Shown here one piece after another: positions 53,655-61,699 of a DNA stretch of 64,000 bases. The translations under genes were made by a program, and so were the position numbers. The stretch is from Bradyrhizobium sp. Leo170 (GTDB lineage Bacteria > Pseudomonadota > Alphaproteobacteria > Rhizobiales > Xanthobacteraceae). The notes below the pieces were generated by a model. It ran no database searches. It saw only the letters and a program-made list of their open reading frames with translations, and was not told the origin of the DNA. The stretch covers positions 1-64,000 of the forward strand of contig NZ_PSRR01000008.1 in the NCBI RefSeq assembly GCF_004296405.1, written 5' to 3'. Numbering within the stretch: the stretch's first letter is position 1; every line of letters starts with the position of its first letter.

Positions 53655-54371
53655 GTGACTGGCACCAAGCAACCCTGGGACGATGTGATACCGCTGGACG
53701 AGCGCGAGACCTATGCGCTCGCCGGGCTGGGTGGCGCGGCGGGATTCGGCAAACGACCAGCATTGCTGGTCATCGACGTGCAGTATCGTTCGGTCGGCGA
53801 CCGGCCGATGCCGATCCGCGAAGCGATCAAGCAATACCCCACCAGCTGCGGCGAGGCCGGTTGGCATGCGATCGCACACATCGCCGAATTGGTACGGCTG
53901 TTTCGCGAGAAAGAGTGGCCGGTGATTTTCCCGCATGTCGCGCGGAAGGTGGGCCAGGACCAGGGCGCGTTCTCCGCGAAGATCCCTGGTATCATGCGGA
54001 TCCCGCCCGAGGGCTATGACTTCGTCCGCGAGGTGGCTCCAGAGCCCGGCGAGTTGCTCCTACCGAAGACGCAGGCAAGCGCGTTCTTCGGCACTCCGCT
54101 TGCGACTTATCTGATCGGTGCCGGCGTCGACTCGCTGGTGGTGACCGGCTGCACGACCAGCGGCTGCGTGCGGGCGTCGGTCGTGGATGCGTGCGCGCTG
54201 AACTTCAAATCGATTGTGCCGAGCGACGCCGTCTACGACCGCTCGCCCACATCCCACGCCGTCAACCTGTTCGATATCGCCAGCAAATACGCGGATGTCA
54301 TGCCGACGCAGGCCGCCATCGAGCGGCTTCACGCGCTGTCGGATGACCGCATAAAGGATCAGCAGACGTGA
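53655..54371 (+). CDS. nicF: Maleamate amidohydrolase (isochorismatase family)
   Basis: A 238-residue isochorismatase-fold hydrolase. The catalytic triad is visible: Asp in ALLVIDVQYRSVG, Lys in LLLPKTQASAFFGT, and Cys in VTGCTTSGCVRASVVDA with its preceding cis-peptide. N-carbamoylsarcosine amidohydrolases and NicF share this pattern. Its position directly before NicD and NicX supports hydrolysis of maleamate to maleate and ammonia. Start is GTG at 53655 with GGAG upstream. Confidence 0.85.
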   Translation: MTGTKQPWDDVIPLDERETYALAGLGGAAGFGKRPALLVIDVQYRSVGDRPMPIREAIKQYPTSCGEAGWHAIAHIAELVRLFREKEWPVIFPHVARKVGQDQGAFSAKIPGIMRIPPEGYDFVREVAPEPGELLLPKTQASAFFGTPLATYLIGAGVDSLVVTGCTTSGCVRASVVDACALNFKSIVPSDAVYDRSPTSHAVNLFDIASKYADVMPTQAAIERLHALSDDRIKDQQT

Positions 54372-55258
54372 GCGGCGCCGCGGCATCCGGATTGCTTTAC
54401 GGCGCGCATGTGCGCGCCAACGGCATTCGGCAGCACTATCTGCGGTTCGGCGGGTCCGGGCCGGCGATCGTCATTGTCCCCGGCATCTCGACGACTGCGG
54501 CGCAATGGGCCTTCATCGCAGAGCGCCTGTGCTCCGCACACGACGTTTTCGTGCTCGATGTCCGCGGTCGCGGCCTTTCTGAAGGCGGCCCGCACCTCAA
54601 CTATTCGCTCGACGCATGCGCATCCGACCTCATCGGGTTCGCTGAAGTGCTTGGAATGGGCCCTTATACGCTGCTGGGCCACTCGATGGGTGGCCGCATC
54701 GGAATCCGCGCCGCGCGTTGGCGGCCATCGTCCATGGACCAACTGATACTGGTCGATCCGCCGGTCTCCGGTCCTGGACGTCGCGCCTATCCGATTCCGG
54801 TCGAACCGCTTCTCAAATTGCTTCAAAGCGCGAAGCGCGGAGAAGCCGACGCGGCGCTGCGAAGCCCCTCTGCTCCGTGGTGGCCCGAGCAGCACATCCG
54901 CACCCGGGCCGAGTGGATGCATACCTGCGACGAGCGCGCGCTCATCGAGAGCCACAAGGGCTTTCATCACGATGATATTCACCGCGACCTCGCCCATCTC
55001 AGCGTCCCCACCGCATTGATCGTCGCCGGGCGGGGAGGGGTCATTCGGCCCGAAGATGAAGAAGAAATTCGCAGATTGCTGCCGTCCATCGCGATCAGGA
55101 CGCTGGAAAGCGCGGGTCACCAAATGCAGATCGACGATACCGACGGCTTCCTTTCGATCGTTGAAGAGCTTCTAGCGCGACCGCGCGATCGGTTCGACGG
55201 CCGCGTGTCTACGTTCGGCAAACAGGAGATCAGTGAAGATGTCCCGACAAATCGTTGA
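54368..55258 (+). CDS. nicD: N-formylmaleamate deformylase (alpha/beta hydrolase)
   Basis: A 296-residue alpha/beta hydrolase. VRANGIRQHYLRFGG, LDVRGRGLSEGGP, LLGHSMGGR (Ser nucleophile), LVDPPVSGPGRRAYP and VAGRGGVIRPEDEEE closely resemble Pseudomonas NicD as recalled; the His is in SAGHQMQIDD. It removes the formyl group from N-formylmaleamate to give formate and maleamate. Its GTG start overlaps the nicF stop by four bases, and its end overlaps the nicX start. Confidence 0.85.
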   Translation: MSGAAASGLLYGAHVRANGIRQHYLRFGGSGPAIVIVPGISTTAAQWAFIAERLCSAHDVFVLDVRGRGLSEGGPHLNYSLDACASDLIGFAEVLGMGPYTLLGHSMGGRIGIRAARWRPSSMDQLILVDPPVSGPGRRAYPIPVEPLLKLLQSAKRGEADAALRSPSAPWWPEQHIRTRAEWMHTCDERALIESHKGFHHDDIHRDLAHLSVPTALIVAGRGGVIRPEDEEEIRRLLPSIAIRTLESAGHQMQIDDTDGFLSIVEELLARPRDRFDGRVSTFGKQEISEDVPTNR

Positions 55259-56291
55259 TGTTGAAATGCTTGAGCTCTTCAAGGCCGAGCTGACGCTCTG
55301 CAAGGTGAAGAAGGGCGAAGTCGTTGCGGTCCTGAGCGGCGGCGAGGATCAGCAGGAATACGCCCAAGCCTTCATGCTGGCCGCGCAAAGCCTGGGCGCA
55401 ACGACCTTTCATCTCAACGTGCCCAAGTACGGCCAGGGCAAGGTCGCGGGCTTGCAGGGCCGGCATGCGCTCACGGGCAACCAGCCGGCGATCGATACGC
55501 TCAAGCGCGTGGATATGGTGATCGATCTCCTGGGGTTGCTGTTCTCTCGTGAGCAAGCCGAAATTCAGGAAGCGGGCACGCGCATCTTGCGCGTGATGGA
55601 GCCATTCCACATCCTCAAGAAGATGTTCCCGACCGAAGATCTGCGCCGGCGAACGGAGCTCTCTCGAACCCTCCTGCAGTCGGCCAGCAAAATGCGGATC
55701 ACGTCGCCCGGCGGAACGGATGTAACTTATGGCCTGAAGCAATACCCGGTCATTTCCGAATACGGATACACGGATGAGCCCGGGCGCTGGGATCACTTCC
55801 CGTCAGGCTTTGCCTTCACTCAGGCGACCGACGGCGAGGTCAGCGGCACGGTGGTGCTGATGCCCGGTGACATCCTCTGCGCGTTCAAGCGTTACATCCA
55901 GTCGCCGGTCACGCTGACCATCAAGGACGGCTACATCGTCGACCTCAAGGGCGAAGGCACCGACGCGCTGCTCATCAAGAATTATATCGACAGCTTCGGC
56001 GATCCGCGCGGCTGGGCGATCTCGCATATCGGCTGGGGGTCGAACGAGCGTGCCACCTGGCACCACATCGCGGCTTCCCAGGAGCTCTCGTCGGAGCACA
56101 TCATGAATGCGCTCTCCTTCTACGGGAACGTCCTGTTCTCGACGGGTCCGAACACGGAGCTCGGCGGTACGAATGACACGCCGTGTCATTTGGACATCCC
56201 GCTTCGCGGCTGCAGCCTGTGGCTCGACGATATCCACATCCTCGACAAGGGCGAGTTTGCTTATCCCGAGCTGAGGGCGCCGGGCCGCTAG
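55239..56291 (+). CDS. nicX: 2,5-Dihydroxypyridine 5,6-dioxygenase
   Basis: A protein of about 350 residues, the length of NicX. This enzyme is unrelated to classical ring-cleavage dioxygenases and has an aminopeptidase-like fold. Segments AGTRILRVMEPFHILKKMFP, GTDVTYGLKQYPVISEYGYTDEPGRWDHFPSGF and HIGWGSNERATWHH supply candidate iron ligands (Glu and His). It opens 2,5-dihydroxypyridine to N-formylmaleamate, the substrate of NicD. AGGAG lies ten bases before the ATG at 55239; a GTG six bases upstream is also in frame. Confidence 0.85.
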   Translation: MSRQIVDVEMLELFKAELTLCKVKKGEVVAVLSGGEDQQEYAQAFMLAAQSLGATTFHLNVPKYGQGKVAGLQGRHALTGNQPAIDTLKRVDMVIDLLGLLFSREQAEIQEAGTRILRVMEPFHILKKMFPTEDLRRRTELSRTLLQSASKMRITSPGGTDVTYGLKQYPVISEYGYTDEPGRWDHFPSGFAFTQATDGEVSGTVVLMPGDILCAFKRYIQSPVTLTIKDGYIVDLKGEGTDALLIKNYIDSFGDPRGWAISHIGWGSNERATWHHIAASQELSSEHIMNALSFYGNVLFSTGPNTELGGTNDTPCHLDIPLRGCSLWLDDIHILDKGEFAYPELRAPGR

Positions 56292-56316
56292 GCCCTGCGC
56301 ATCAAGCACGCAACCC

Positions 56317-56406
56317 GGAGTCGCGAATGCGACTCCGAATGATGCCGGGGTCGCGTTCGCGACTCCCAATGATACCGAAGTCGCATTTCGACTCTCGAAG
56401 ACGCGG
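56317..56406. repeat. Three tandem 30-base hairpin units
   Basis: Three consecutive 30-base units start at 56317, 56347 and 56377. Each begins with a palindrome around GTCGC...GCGAC: GGAGTCGC-GAAT-GCGACTCC, GGGGTCGC-GTT-CGCGACTCC in form, and GAAGTCGC-ATTT-CGACTC. The first two are followed by an AATGATRCC spacer. They fill most of the gap between nicX and the MFS gene, so they could set transcript stability or partial termination. Confidence 0.75.
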
Positions 56407-56460
56407 CAAGTGTCTCGGTCACGTCTATCGACTTCAATCCTCCAACAGGAAACGCGTCAA

Positions 56461-57810
56461 ATGTCGGCAACCATCTCAAGTTCGGAAGACTACACGCCGC
56501 GGCAACGGTATTCGATTATGATCTCAGCGATGCTGGGCTACATACTCGATTTCTACGACGTTCTGATATTTCCGTTTCTCTTGCCTGCGATCCAGCGATC
56601 GATGTCGCTATCGCTGACCGAGGTCGGCTCGCTGCAAGCTCTCACATTGTTCGGATCGGCCATCGGCGGAGCGCTATTCGGCGTCATCGGTGATCGACTT
56701 GGCCGAAAGACCTCGCTTCAACTCACGATCGCATTGTTTTCCATTGCCGCGATCATTTCGGCGTTCGCATGGAATTACTGGTCTCTTGCCGTGTTACGGT
56801 TCATCACCGGCATCGGTCTTGGCGGCGAGTACGGCGTCGGCATGGTGCTCTTCAACGAGGCCTGGAAGAAGGGCAGCCGGGGTCTGGGCGCGGCGGCGCT
56901 TCAGGGCTGCGCCGTGATTGCATCATCCACCGCTTCGATCGTCGGCATCTGGCTGATTGCGACGTTCAGCGACGAGTGGAGCTGGCGAATCGGCTTGCTG
57001 AGTGGCGGCGTACCCATCCTACTGATTATCTTCATTCGCTTCTTCATGCCTGAATCCAAGATCTGGCTGGAGTATGAGGCGCAACGCAAGGCCGGCCGAG
57101 CTACTGCAGAAGCCCGTACACTTCCTCTTGCGGATCTATTCCGCAACGCGCTTGCACGGCAGACCATCGTCGCCTTTGTGTGGCTGATGAGCTACATGCT
57201 CTGCTACTACAGCGTCGTCTCCTTCATTCCGACGCTGTTGCTGCGGGACATGCATACCCCTGGTGATGTCGTTCGCTCGACCGCTGTGTTGCTCTCCGTG
57301 GTCAGCGGCATCTGTTATCTTGCGAACGGCTTCCTCAACGATAGGGCCGGCCGCCGCATCGGAGCTCTTGTGCCCGCGCTGTTTTGGATCGGGTCTTTGG
57401 TCGGTATGGCCTTGTGGGGTAGCGAGCTCTACGCCGGATCGAAGCTTGAGTGGCCGATGTTCTGGCTCTACATCGCCTTCGGCATGGGCAACGTGGCGCT
57501 GGGCGTGACCGGTGTCTGGATATCTGAGCTCTATCCGGTCAACCTGCGTGCGACGGCGGTGTCGACGTTCTATATGGGCGGTCGCGGGCTTGGCAGCATG
57601 GCGCCTGTGATTGTGCCTCTTGCGGCGGCCCACTTCGGCGGAAGCTTGCTCAGCGGCATGGTTGCGGTGGCCCTTCCTGCTGCGACTGTCTTCATTATCG
57701 CCTCTCTTCTGCTTCCAGAGACGCTCGGTCGTGATTTGTCCGCGAAGGGCTTTAAGGTCGACACGGAAACGGAAGCCACGATGAAGACTGCTTCGGTGTC
57801 GCGTGTTTGA
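56461..57810 (+). CDS. MFS aromatic/heteroaromatic acid permease (AAHS type)
   Basis: A 449-residue permease with twelve predicted helices. The signature loop is FGVIGDRLGRKTSLQLTIALF, and GIGLGGEYGVGMVLFNEAW is typical of aromatic acid:H+ symporters. It has YILDFYDVLIFPFLLPAI in helix 1 (the DxYD-like charge position) and ISELYPVNLRATAVSTFYMGGRG later. It probably imports the pyridine carboxylate degraded by the cluster. AGGAAA precedes the ATG at 56461; the tandem hairpins lie just upstream. Confidence 0.85.
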   Translation: MSATISSSEDYTPRQRYSIMISAMLGYILDFYDVLIFPFLLPAIQRSMSLSLTEVGSLQALTLFGSAIGGALFGVIGDRLGRKTSLQLTIALFSIAAIISAFAWNYWSLAVLRFITGIGLGGEYGVGMVLFNEAWKKGSRGLGAAALQGCAVIASSTASIVGIWLIATFSDEWSWRIGLLSGGVPILLIIFIRFFMPESKIWLEYEAQRKAGRATAEARTLPLADLFRNALARQTIVAFVWLMSYMLCYYSVVSFIPTLLLRDMHTPGDVVRSTAVLLSVVSGICYLANGFLNDRAGRRIGALVPALFWIGSLVGMALWGSELYAGSKLEWPMFWLYIAFGMGNVALGVTGVWISELYPVNLRATAVSTFYMGGRGLGSMAPVIVPLAAAHFGGSLLSGMVAVALPAATVFIIASLLLPETLGRDLSAKGFKVDTETEATMKTASVSRV

Positions 57811-58195
57811 CTTTGGTGGAAGGACGCTTGACCGCCGCGAACGCGTCGTTCCGGCGACATAGGTCGCGTCCCTCCGACGAACCTTCAATCGTAACGGAGC
57901 GTGGCTGGGCCTGATGTCAGAAAGAGCATTCGGACGGCTGCGCGGCGGGACCCATGCACACCGGCTGACGGCCGGCGCAACGCTATTCCTGAGTCGCAAG
58001 TTCATTTGCGCGCAAGTTGTGCGCTTGCGAACGAGTTTTGTGCTTGTACACAAGTGATTATCAAAATATCGTCAGCTCGTGATCTCGAGGCAACGGTTCC
58101 TGGATAAGGGACGAATCTGCGCGTCCAGAGTTGAGGGCGCCCCGGTCGATAGCCGGCCTCAGATCGTTCACCGGACAATTCGAGGATCGCTCAAG
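57811..58195 (+). promoter_or_regulatory. Upstream region of the tct operon, with shared operator-like sequence
   Basis: No gene is seen in these 385 bases. GCTTGTACACAA at 58042-58053 is the exact reverse complement of the TTGTGTACAAGC found in front of the hydroxylase operon. It also forms a small palindrome CTTGT-AC-ACAAG. Further CGCAAG/CGCTTG half-sites lie at about 58010-58030. The tctC promoter is probably here. Confidence 0.5.
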
Positions 58196-59152
58196 ATGCG
58201 CATGCTAGTTGTAATGAACTTCGCTGCTAGTCTTTCCCTTGCCGGCGCGTGCGCGCACGCCGCCGAAGGTCAATTTCCCACGAAGCCGGTCACCCTGACC
58301 GTCAATTACGGCGCTGGCGGCGGATCGGACGCGATTGGCCGCGCGCTTGGACGAGCGCTTGAAAAGCCGCTCAAGCAACCGGTTGCGATTGAGAACATTG
58401 CCGGGGGAGCCGGAACGCGCGGTGTCACCGCCGTCGTCACGGCCGAGCCGGACGGATACCAGATCGGTGTCGCAACGAACAGTCCGATGACGATCGCCGT
58501 GCATACGGTCAAGGGATTGTCCTGGGGAAACCCCAGCACGTACGATATTCTGGGCGGTATTGGCATCGTCTACAACACCGTCTGTATTCAGGCGGACTCG
58601 CCGTTGAAGACGCTGGATGACGTGGTGAAGTACGCGAAGGAGAACCCCGGGAAGCTGAAGGTCGCCAGCATTGCGGGCGGAATCAATCAGTACACCTGGG
58701 ACGCTTTCGCCAAGAAGGCGAACATCAACGTGAGGTTCGTCCCCTATAGCGGCGATGCGGACGGCGTTGCCTCCTTCCTCGGAAAGAACACCGAACTTGC
58801 GGCGCTCACCTGGCCGGGGCTGAAGGCCCAGGTCGAAGTCGGAAAAGCGCGCCCGTTGGCGGTGTTCGGTCCCGAGCGGATGAGCTCGAACCCGGATGTC
58901 CCGACGTTCAAGGAACTGGGCTACGACGTCGTCACCACCAGCGATTACGTGGTCTATGCTCCGAAGGGAATTCCAGAGGCCAAACGTCGCGTTATCGTCG
59001 AGGCCGTGAAGCAGGCCGTGTCTGATCCCGACTTTGTGCGGGTGCTCACCGCTCAGAACATTCAGGTGCAATTCACCGATGGCGAGAAGATGACCCGTCA
59101 GTTCACGGAGATCTTCAACGCCACGGCTCCATCGACTCCGAGCGGAAAGTAG
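58196..59152 (+). CDS. tctC: Tripartite tricarboxylate transporter binding protein (TctC/Bug family)
   Basis: A 318-residue periplasmic binding protein. It has a signal peptide (MRMLVVMNFAASLSLAGACAHA) and the Bug-family layout: FPTKPVTLTVNYGAGGGSDAIGRALGRAL, NIAGGAGTRGVTAVVTAEPDGYQIG and the late DVPTFKELGYDVV. These proteins capture carboxylates for uptake by TctAB. Start at 58196 is supported by GAGGA upstream and the signal peptide; the frame is open to 58079. It may bind the starting pyridine carboxylate or a dicarboxylate product. Confidence 0.9.
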   Translation: MRMLVVMNFAASLSLAGACAHAAEGQFPTKPVTLTVNYGAGGGSDAIGRALGRALEKPLKQPVAIENIAGGAGTRGVTAVVTAEPDGYQIGVATNSPMTIAVHTVKGLSWGNPSTYDILGGIGIVYNTVCIQADSPLKTLDDVVKYAKENPGKLKVASIAGGINQYTWDAFAKKANINVRFVPYSGDADGVASFLGKNTELAALTWPGLKAQVEVGKARPLAVFGPERMSSNPDVPTFKELGYDVVTTSDYVVYAPKGIPEAKRRVIVEAVKQAVSDPDFVRVLTAQNIQVQFTDGEKMTRQFTEIFNATAPSTPSGK

Positions 59153-59159
59153 GCCGCAG

Positions 59160-59678
59160 ATGGACCAGGCGATAGTCATCAAGACCGAGGCTTCGACAGC
59201 GGCCAATGCTCCGGCATCGACCACGGGAATCAGGCTCGCATCGCTCATTCTGACGGCTGCGGGACTGTTCTATCTCTATCAGGCCATCGAACTGCCGATG
59301 GGCGACCCACCGGGAACGGGCGTCGGCGCCGTACCCGTCGTGGTGGGGGTCTGCTGGGTGGTATTTGGCGCATTCGTGACGGTTCGTAACCGCGGCGCAT
59401 CTGCTGATCTCGGTCTCTGGCCCCGGGACAGCGCGGCGCTGCGCGTCGGGGTCGCCTTTTCCCTTTGCGTGATGTTCATCGTCGGGCTGCCCTTGTTTGG
59501 GATTTTCCTGACGACGGGGGTCTTCCTCCTGTTGATGGGACGTCTTGCCGGCGCACCATGGACGAGCGCCGTCGTTCTCAGCGTGGCAACACCTGTTGCG
59601 TTCTGGATTGTCTTCTCATTGGGCCTGAAGGTATCGCTGCCGTTCGGCTCCCTTCTCACTGTCATTTTCAGGGGCTGA
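59160..59678 (+). CDS. tctB: Tripartite tricarboxylate transporter small membrane subunit (TctB)
   Basis: A 172-residue membrane protein with four predicted helices (LASLILTAAGLFYLYQAIELP, VVVGVCWVVFGAFVTVRN, VGVAFSLCVMFIVGLPLFGIFLTTGVFLLLMG split over two helices, and VVLSVATPVAFWIVFSLGL). The LFGIFLTTGVF segment is typical. It starts seven bases after tctC and ends two bases before tctA. Confidence 0.85.
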   Translation: MDQAIVIKTEASTAANAPASTTGIRLASLILTAAGLFYLYQAIELPMGDPPGTGVGAVPVVVGVCWVVFGAFVTVRNRGASADLGLWPRDSAALRVGVAFSLCVMFIVGLPLFGIFLTTGVFLLLMGRLAGAPWTSAVVLSVATPVAFWIVFSLGLKVSLPFGSLLTVIFRG

Positions 59679-59680
59679 TC

Positions 59681-61189
59681 ATGGATCTGCTCGGTAACAT
59701 GCTTGGCGGGTTCGCCGTGGCTCTCCAGCCCGTGAACATTGCGGCCGCACTGCTCGGGGCGCTTGTGGGCACCGCTACCGGCGTTCTGCCAGGTCTCGGC
59801 GTGCTGGGCGCGATGGCAATCCTGATGCCGATCACGATCCATTTTTCCGCAGTGACCGGTCTGATCATGTTGGCTGGGATTTACTACGGTGCCATGTATG
59901 GCGGATCGACCACGGCGATCCTCCTCCGGATCCCCGGTGAAAGCGGATCTATCGTCACGACGATCGATGGTTACGAGTTCGCGAGAAAGGGGCGAGCCGG
60001 CGCTGCCTTGATGATTTGCGCCGTGGGATCGTTCATCGCCGGAACGATCAGCATTGTCGGGCTCAGCCTGTTCACCACGCTGCTCGCCGACGTTGCGCTG
60101 CGCTTCTCGTCTCCGGAGTTCTGCCTTCTGGCGCTTTTGGGCGGTTTGACGCTGGTGCGCATCACTGGAAACGATCCAGCCCAGAACATGGTCATGCTTT
60201 TGGTCGGCATGGCTCTGGCGACGATCGGCGTCGATGCCGTCAGTGGAGACACGCGCTTTACATTCAACACGAGTACGTTGGCATTGGGCTTCGATCTCGT
60301 GCCGGTCGCGCTGGGCCTGTACGGACTGAGCGAGCTGTTCCACGTCCTCGCCTCGAACGAAGGATTTCCGCGTGCCACCACCGTGCGTTTGCGGGAAATG
60401 ATCCCGACACGCCGCGAGTGGTCGCGTGCGTGGCCTGCCATCGTGCGAGGGTCGGGCATCGGCTTTCTTATCGGACTGTTGCCCGGCCCGGGCTCTCTCA
60501 CATCGACCTTTGCGTCCTACGGCGTCGAAAAGGCCATTGCCCGAACGCACCGGGACGAGTTCGGCAAGGGAGCGATCGAGGGCTTTGCCGGGCCGGAAGC
60601 GGCGAACAATGCGGTCGCAACCTCCGCGCTGGTGCCTGTCTTGAGTCTCGGGATTCCTTTCACGCCGAACGTGGCGTTGATGCTCGGGGCGCTTATCGTT
60701 CAAGGCATACAGCCCGGGCCGCTGCTGCTGTCCCAACATCCGGACGTCGTGTGGGGCCTCCTCGCGTCCATGTATATCGGCAATGTGGCGCTGCTCGCTC
60801 TGAATTTGCCGCTGGTCGGGATGTGGGTTCGGCTGCTGCGCGTGCCGCAATACGCATTGATCGGCTTCATTTTCGCCATCAGCTTCGTCGGCGTGTACAC
60901 GGTGCGAAACAGCTACTGGGACCTTTGCGTTCTGGTCGGCTTCGGAGTCGTCGGCTCGGTTTTGCGCCAGATCGGTTTTGACCTCGCGCCGATGATTCTC
61001 GGGCTGGTGATCGGCCCGATTTTCGAGAAGGCGTTGCGCGAAACGCTTTTTTTGAGCGGCGGGGATTTCACGATCTTTGTTACGCGGCCGATCAGCGCCG
61101 TGCTTTCGGCCCTTTGCGTCGTGGCAGTCGTCGGACCCACCATCGCCGTGTGGATCAGGCGCGGGAGCCGCGTTCCGCAGCAATCGTAA
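59681..61189 (+). CDS. tctA: Tripartite tricarboxylate transporter large membrane subunit (TctA)
   Basis: A 502-residue permease with about twelve helices. The TctA signature segments are present: GTATGVLPGLGVLGAMAILMP, IYYGAMYGGSTTAILLRIPGESGSIVTT and the repeat-related GFLIGLLPGPGSLTSTFASYGVEK with GPEAANNAVATSALVPVLSLGIP. It uses the ion gradient to carry the substrate delivered by TctC. The very long leftward frame opposite it is a shadow. Confidence 0.95.
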   Translation: MDLLGNMLGGFAVALQPVNIAAALLGALVGTATGVLPGLGVLGAMAILMPITIHFSAVTGLIMLAGIYYGAMYGGSTTAILLRIPGESGSIVTTIDGYEFARKGRAGAALMICAVGSFIAGTISIVGLSLFTTLLADVALRFSSPEFCLLALLGGLTLVRITGNDPAQNMVMLLVGMALATIGVDAVSGDTRFTFNTSTLALGFDLVPVALGLYGLSELFHVLASNEGFPRATTVRLREMIPTRREWSRAWPAIVRGSGIGFLIGLLPGPGSLTSTFASYGVEKAIARTHRDEFGKGAIEGFAGPEAANNAVATSALVPVLSLGIPFTPNVALMLGALIVQGIQPGPLLLSQHPDVVWGLLASMYIGNVALLALNLPLVGMWVRLLRVPQYALIGFIFAISFVGVYTVRNSYWDLCVLVGFGVVGSVLRQIGFDLAPMILGLVIGPIFEKALRETLFLSGGDFTIFVTRPISAVLSALCVVAVVGPTIAVWIRRGSRVPQQS

Positions 61190-61397
61190 GGGATAGTTCG
61201 GCACCGCTTCGGATGCAGCGCAAACCGCCAAGCGGTACTGCATGGAGGGATTCGGGTGCAGTATCCAAGTGTAAAATACTATCCGGAAGGTGTCCGTTGG
61301 GATGAGCCAATCCAAACCTGCTTCGTGCCTGAGCTGCTCCAAACCCCATTTCCCGGCCGTAGCTCAAACGGTGAGTCTTGGTCTAGGAGGGACAAAA
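61190..61397. other. Short intergenic stretch after tctA
   Basis: No gene or clear terminator is seen. The far end carries the strong AGGAGG ribosome site of the small membrane protein that follows. Confidence 0.35.
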
Positions 61398-61578
61398 ATG
61401 CTTTATCTTTCAATGGGGGTTGACTGACACTCTCTCCGCCGTAGTCTTGTTCACTCTAACATTGTTCTTGATTTTGGCGCCTAGACTGCTTCGCAGGCTA
61501 GCATCGACGCAATTGCGTGCGTGGATCGCGTATGAACGGCCGCTTTGGCGGACTATGAAGTCATTACAGGGGAGCTAA
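61398..61578 (+). CDS. Small membrane protein, frame broken at a five-G run
   Basis: An AGGAGG ribosome site precedes ATG 61398, but that frame stops after nine codons. One frame over, from TTG 61420 to TAA 61578, the text is clearly protein-like: DTLSAVVLFTLTLFLILAP forms one membrane helix, followed by a basic tail (RLLRRLASTQLRAW) and ending KSLQGS. Removing one G from the run at about 61415-61419 joins the two into a 59-residue protein. So it is either a sequencing error, a frameshifted gene, or a protein starting at TTG. Confidence 0.5.
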
Positions 61579-61699
61579 GCGACCCGTCGATAAGAAAACA
61601 GCGCTTCCAGCGGATGTTGCTCGATAATTGAATGTTCACCGTAGGTCGGCGGATTTTTATTTTGGAACTGGCCAGTTCGCAAATTTGTCCGAGCTGAGG

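Noticed and set aside
59279-61342. Leftward open frame of 687 codons opposite tctB/tctA
   Set aside because: It lies fully opposite recognisable TctB and TctA sequence; its translation is rich in Arg, His, Gln and Asp in the pattern of a GC-rich shadow frame and shows no family.
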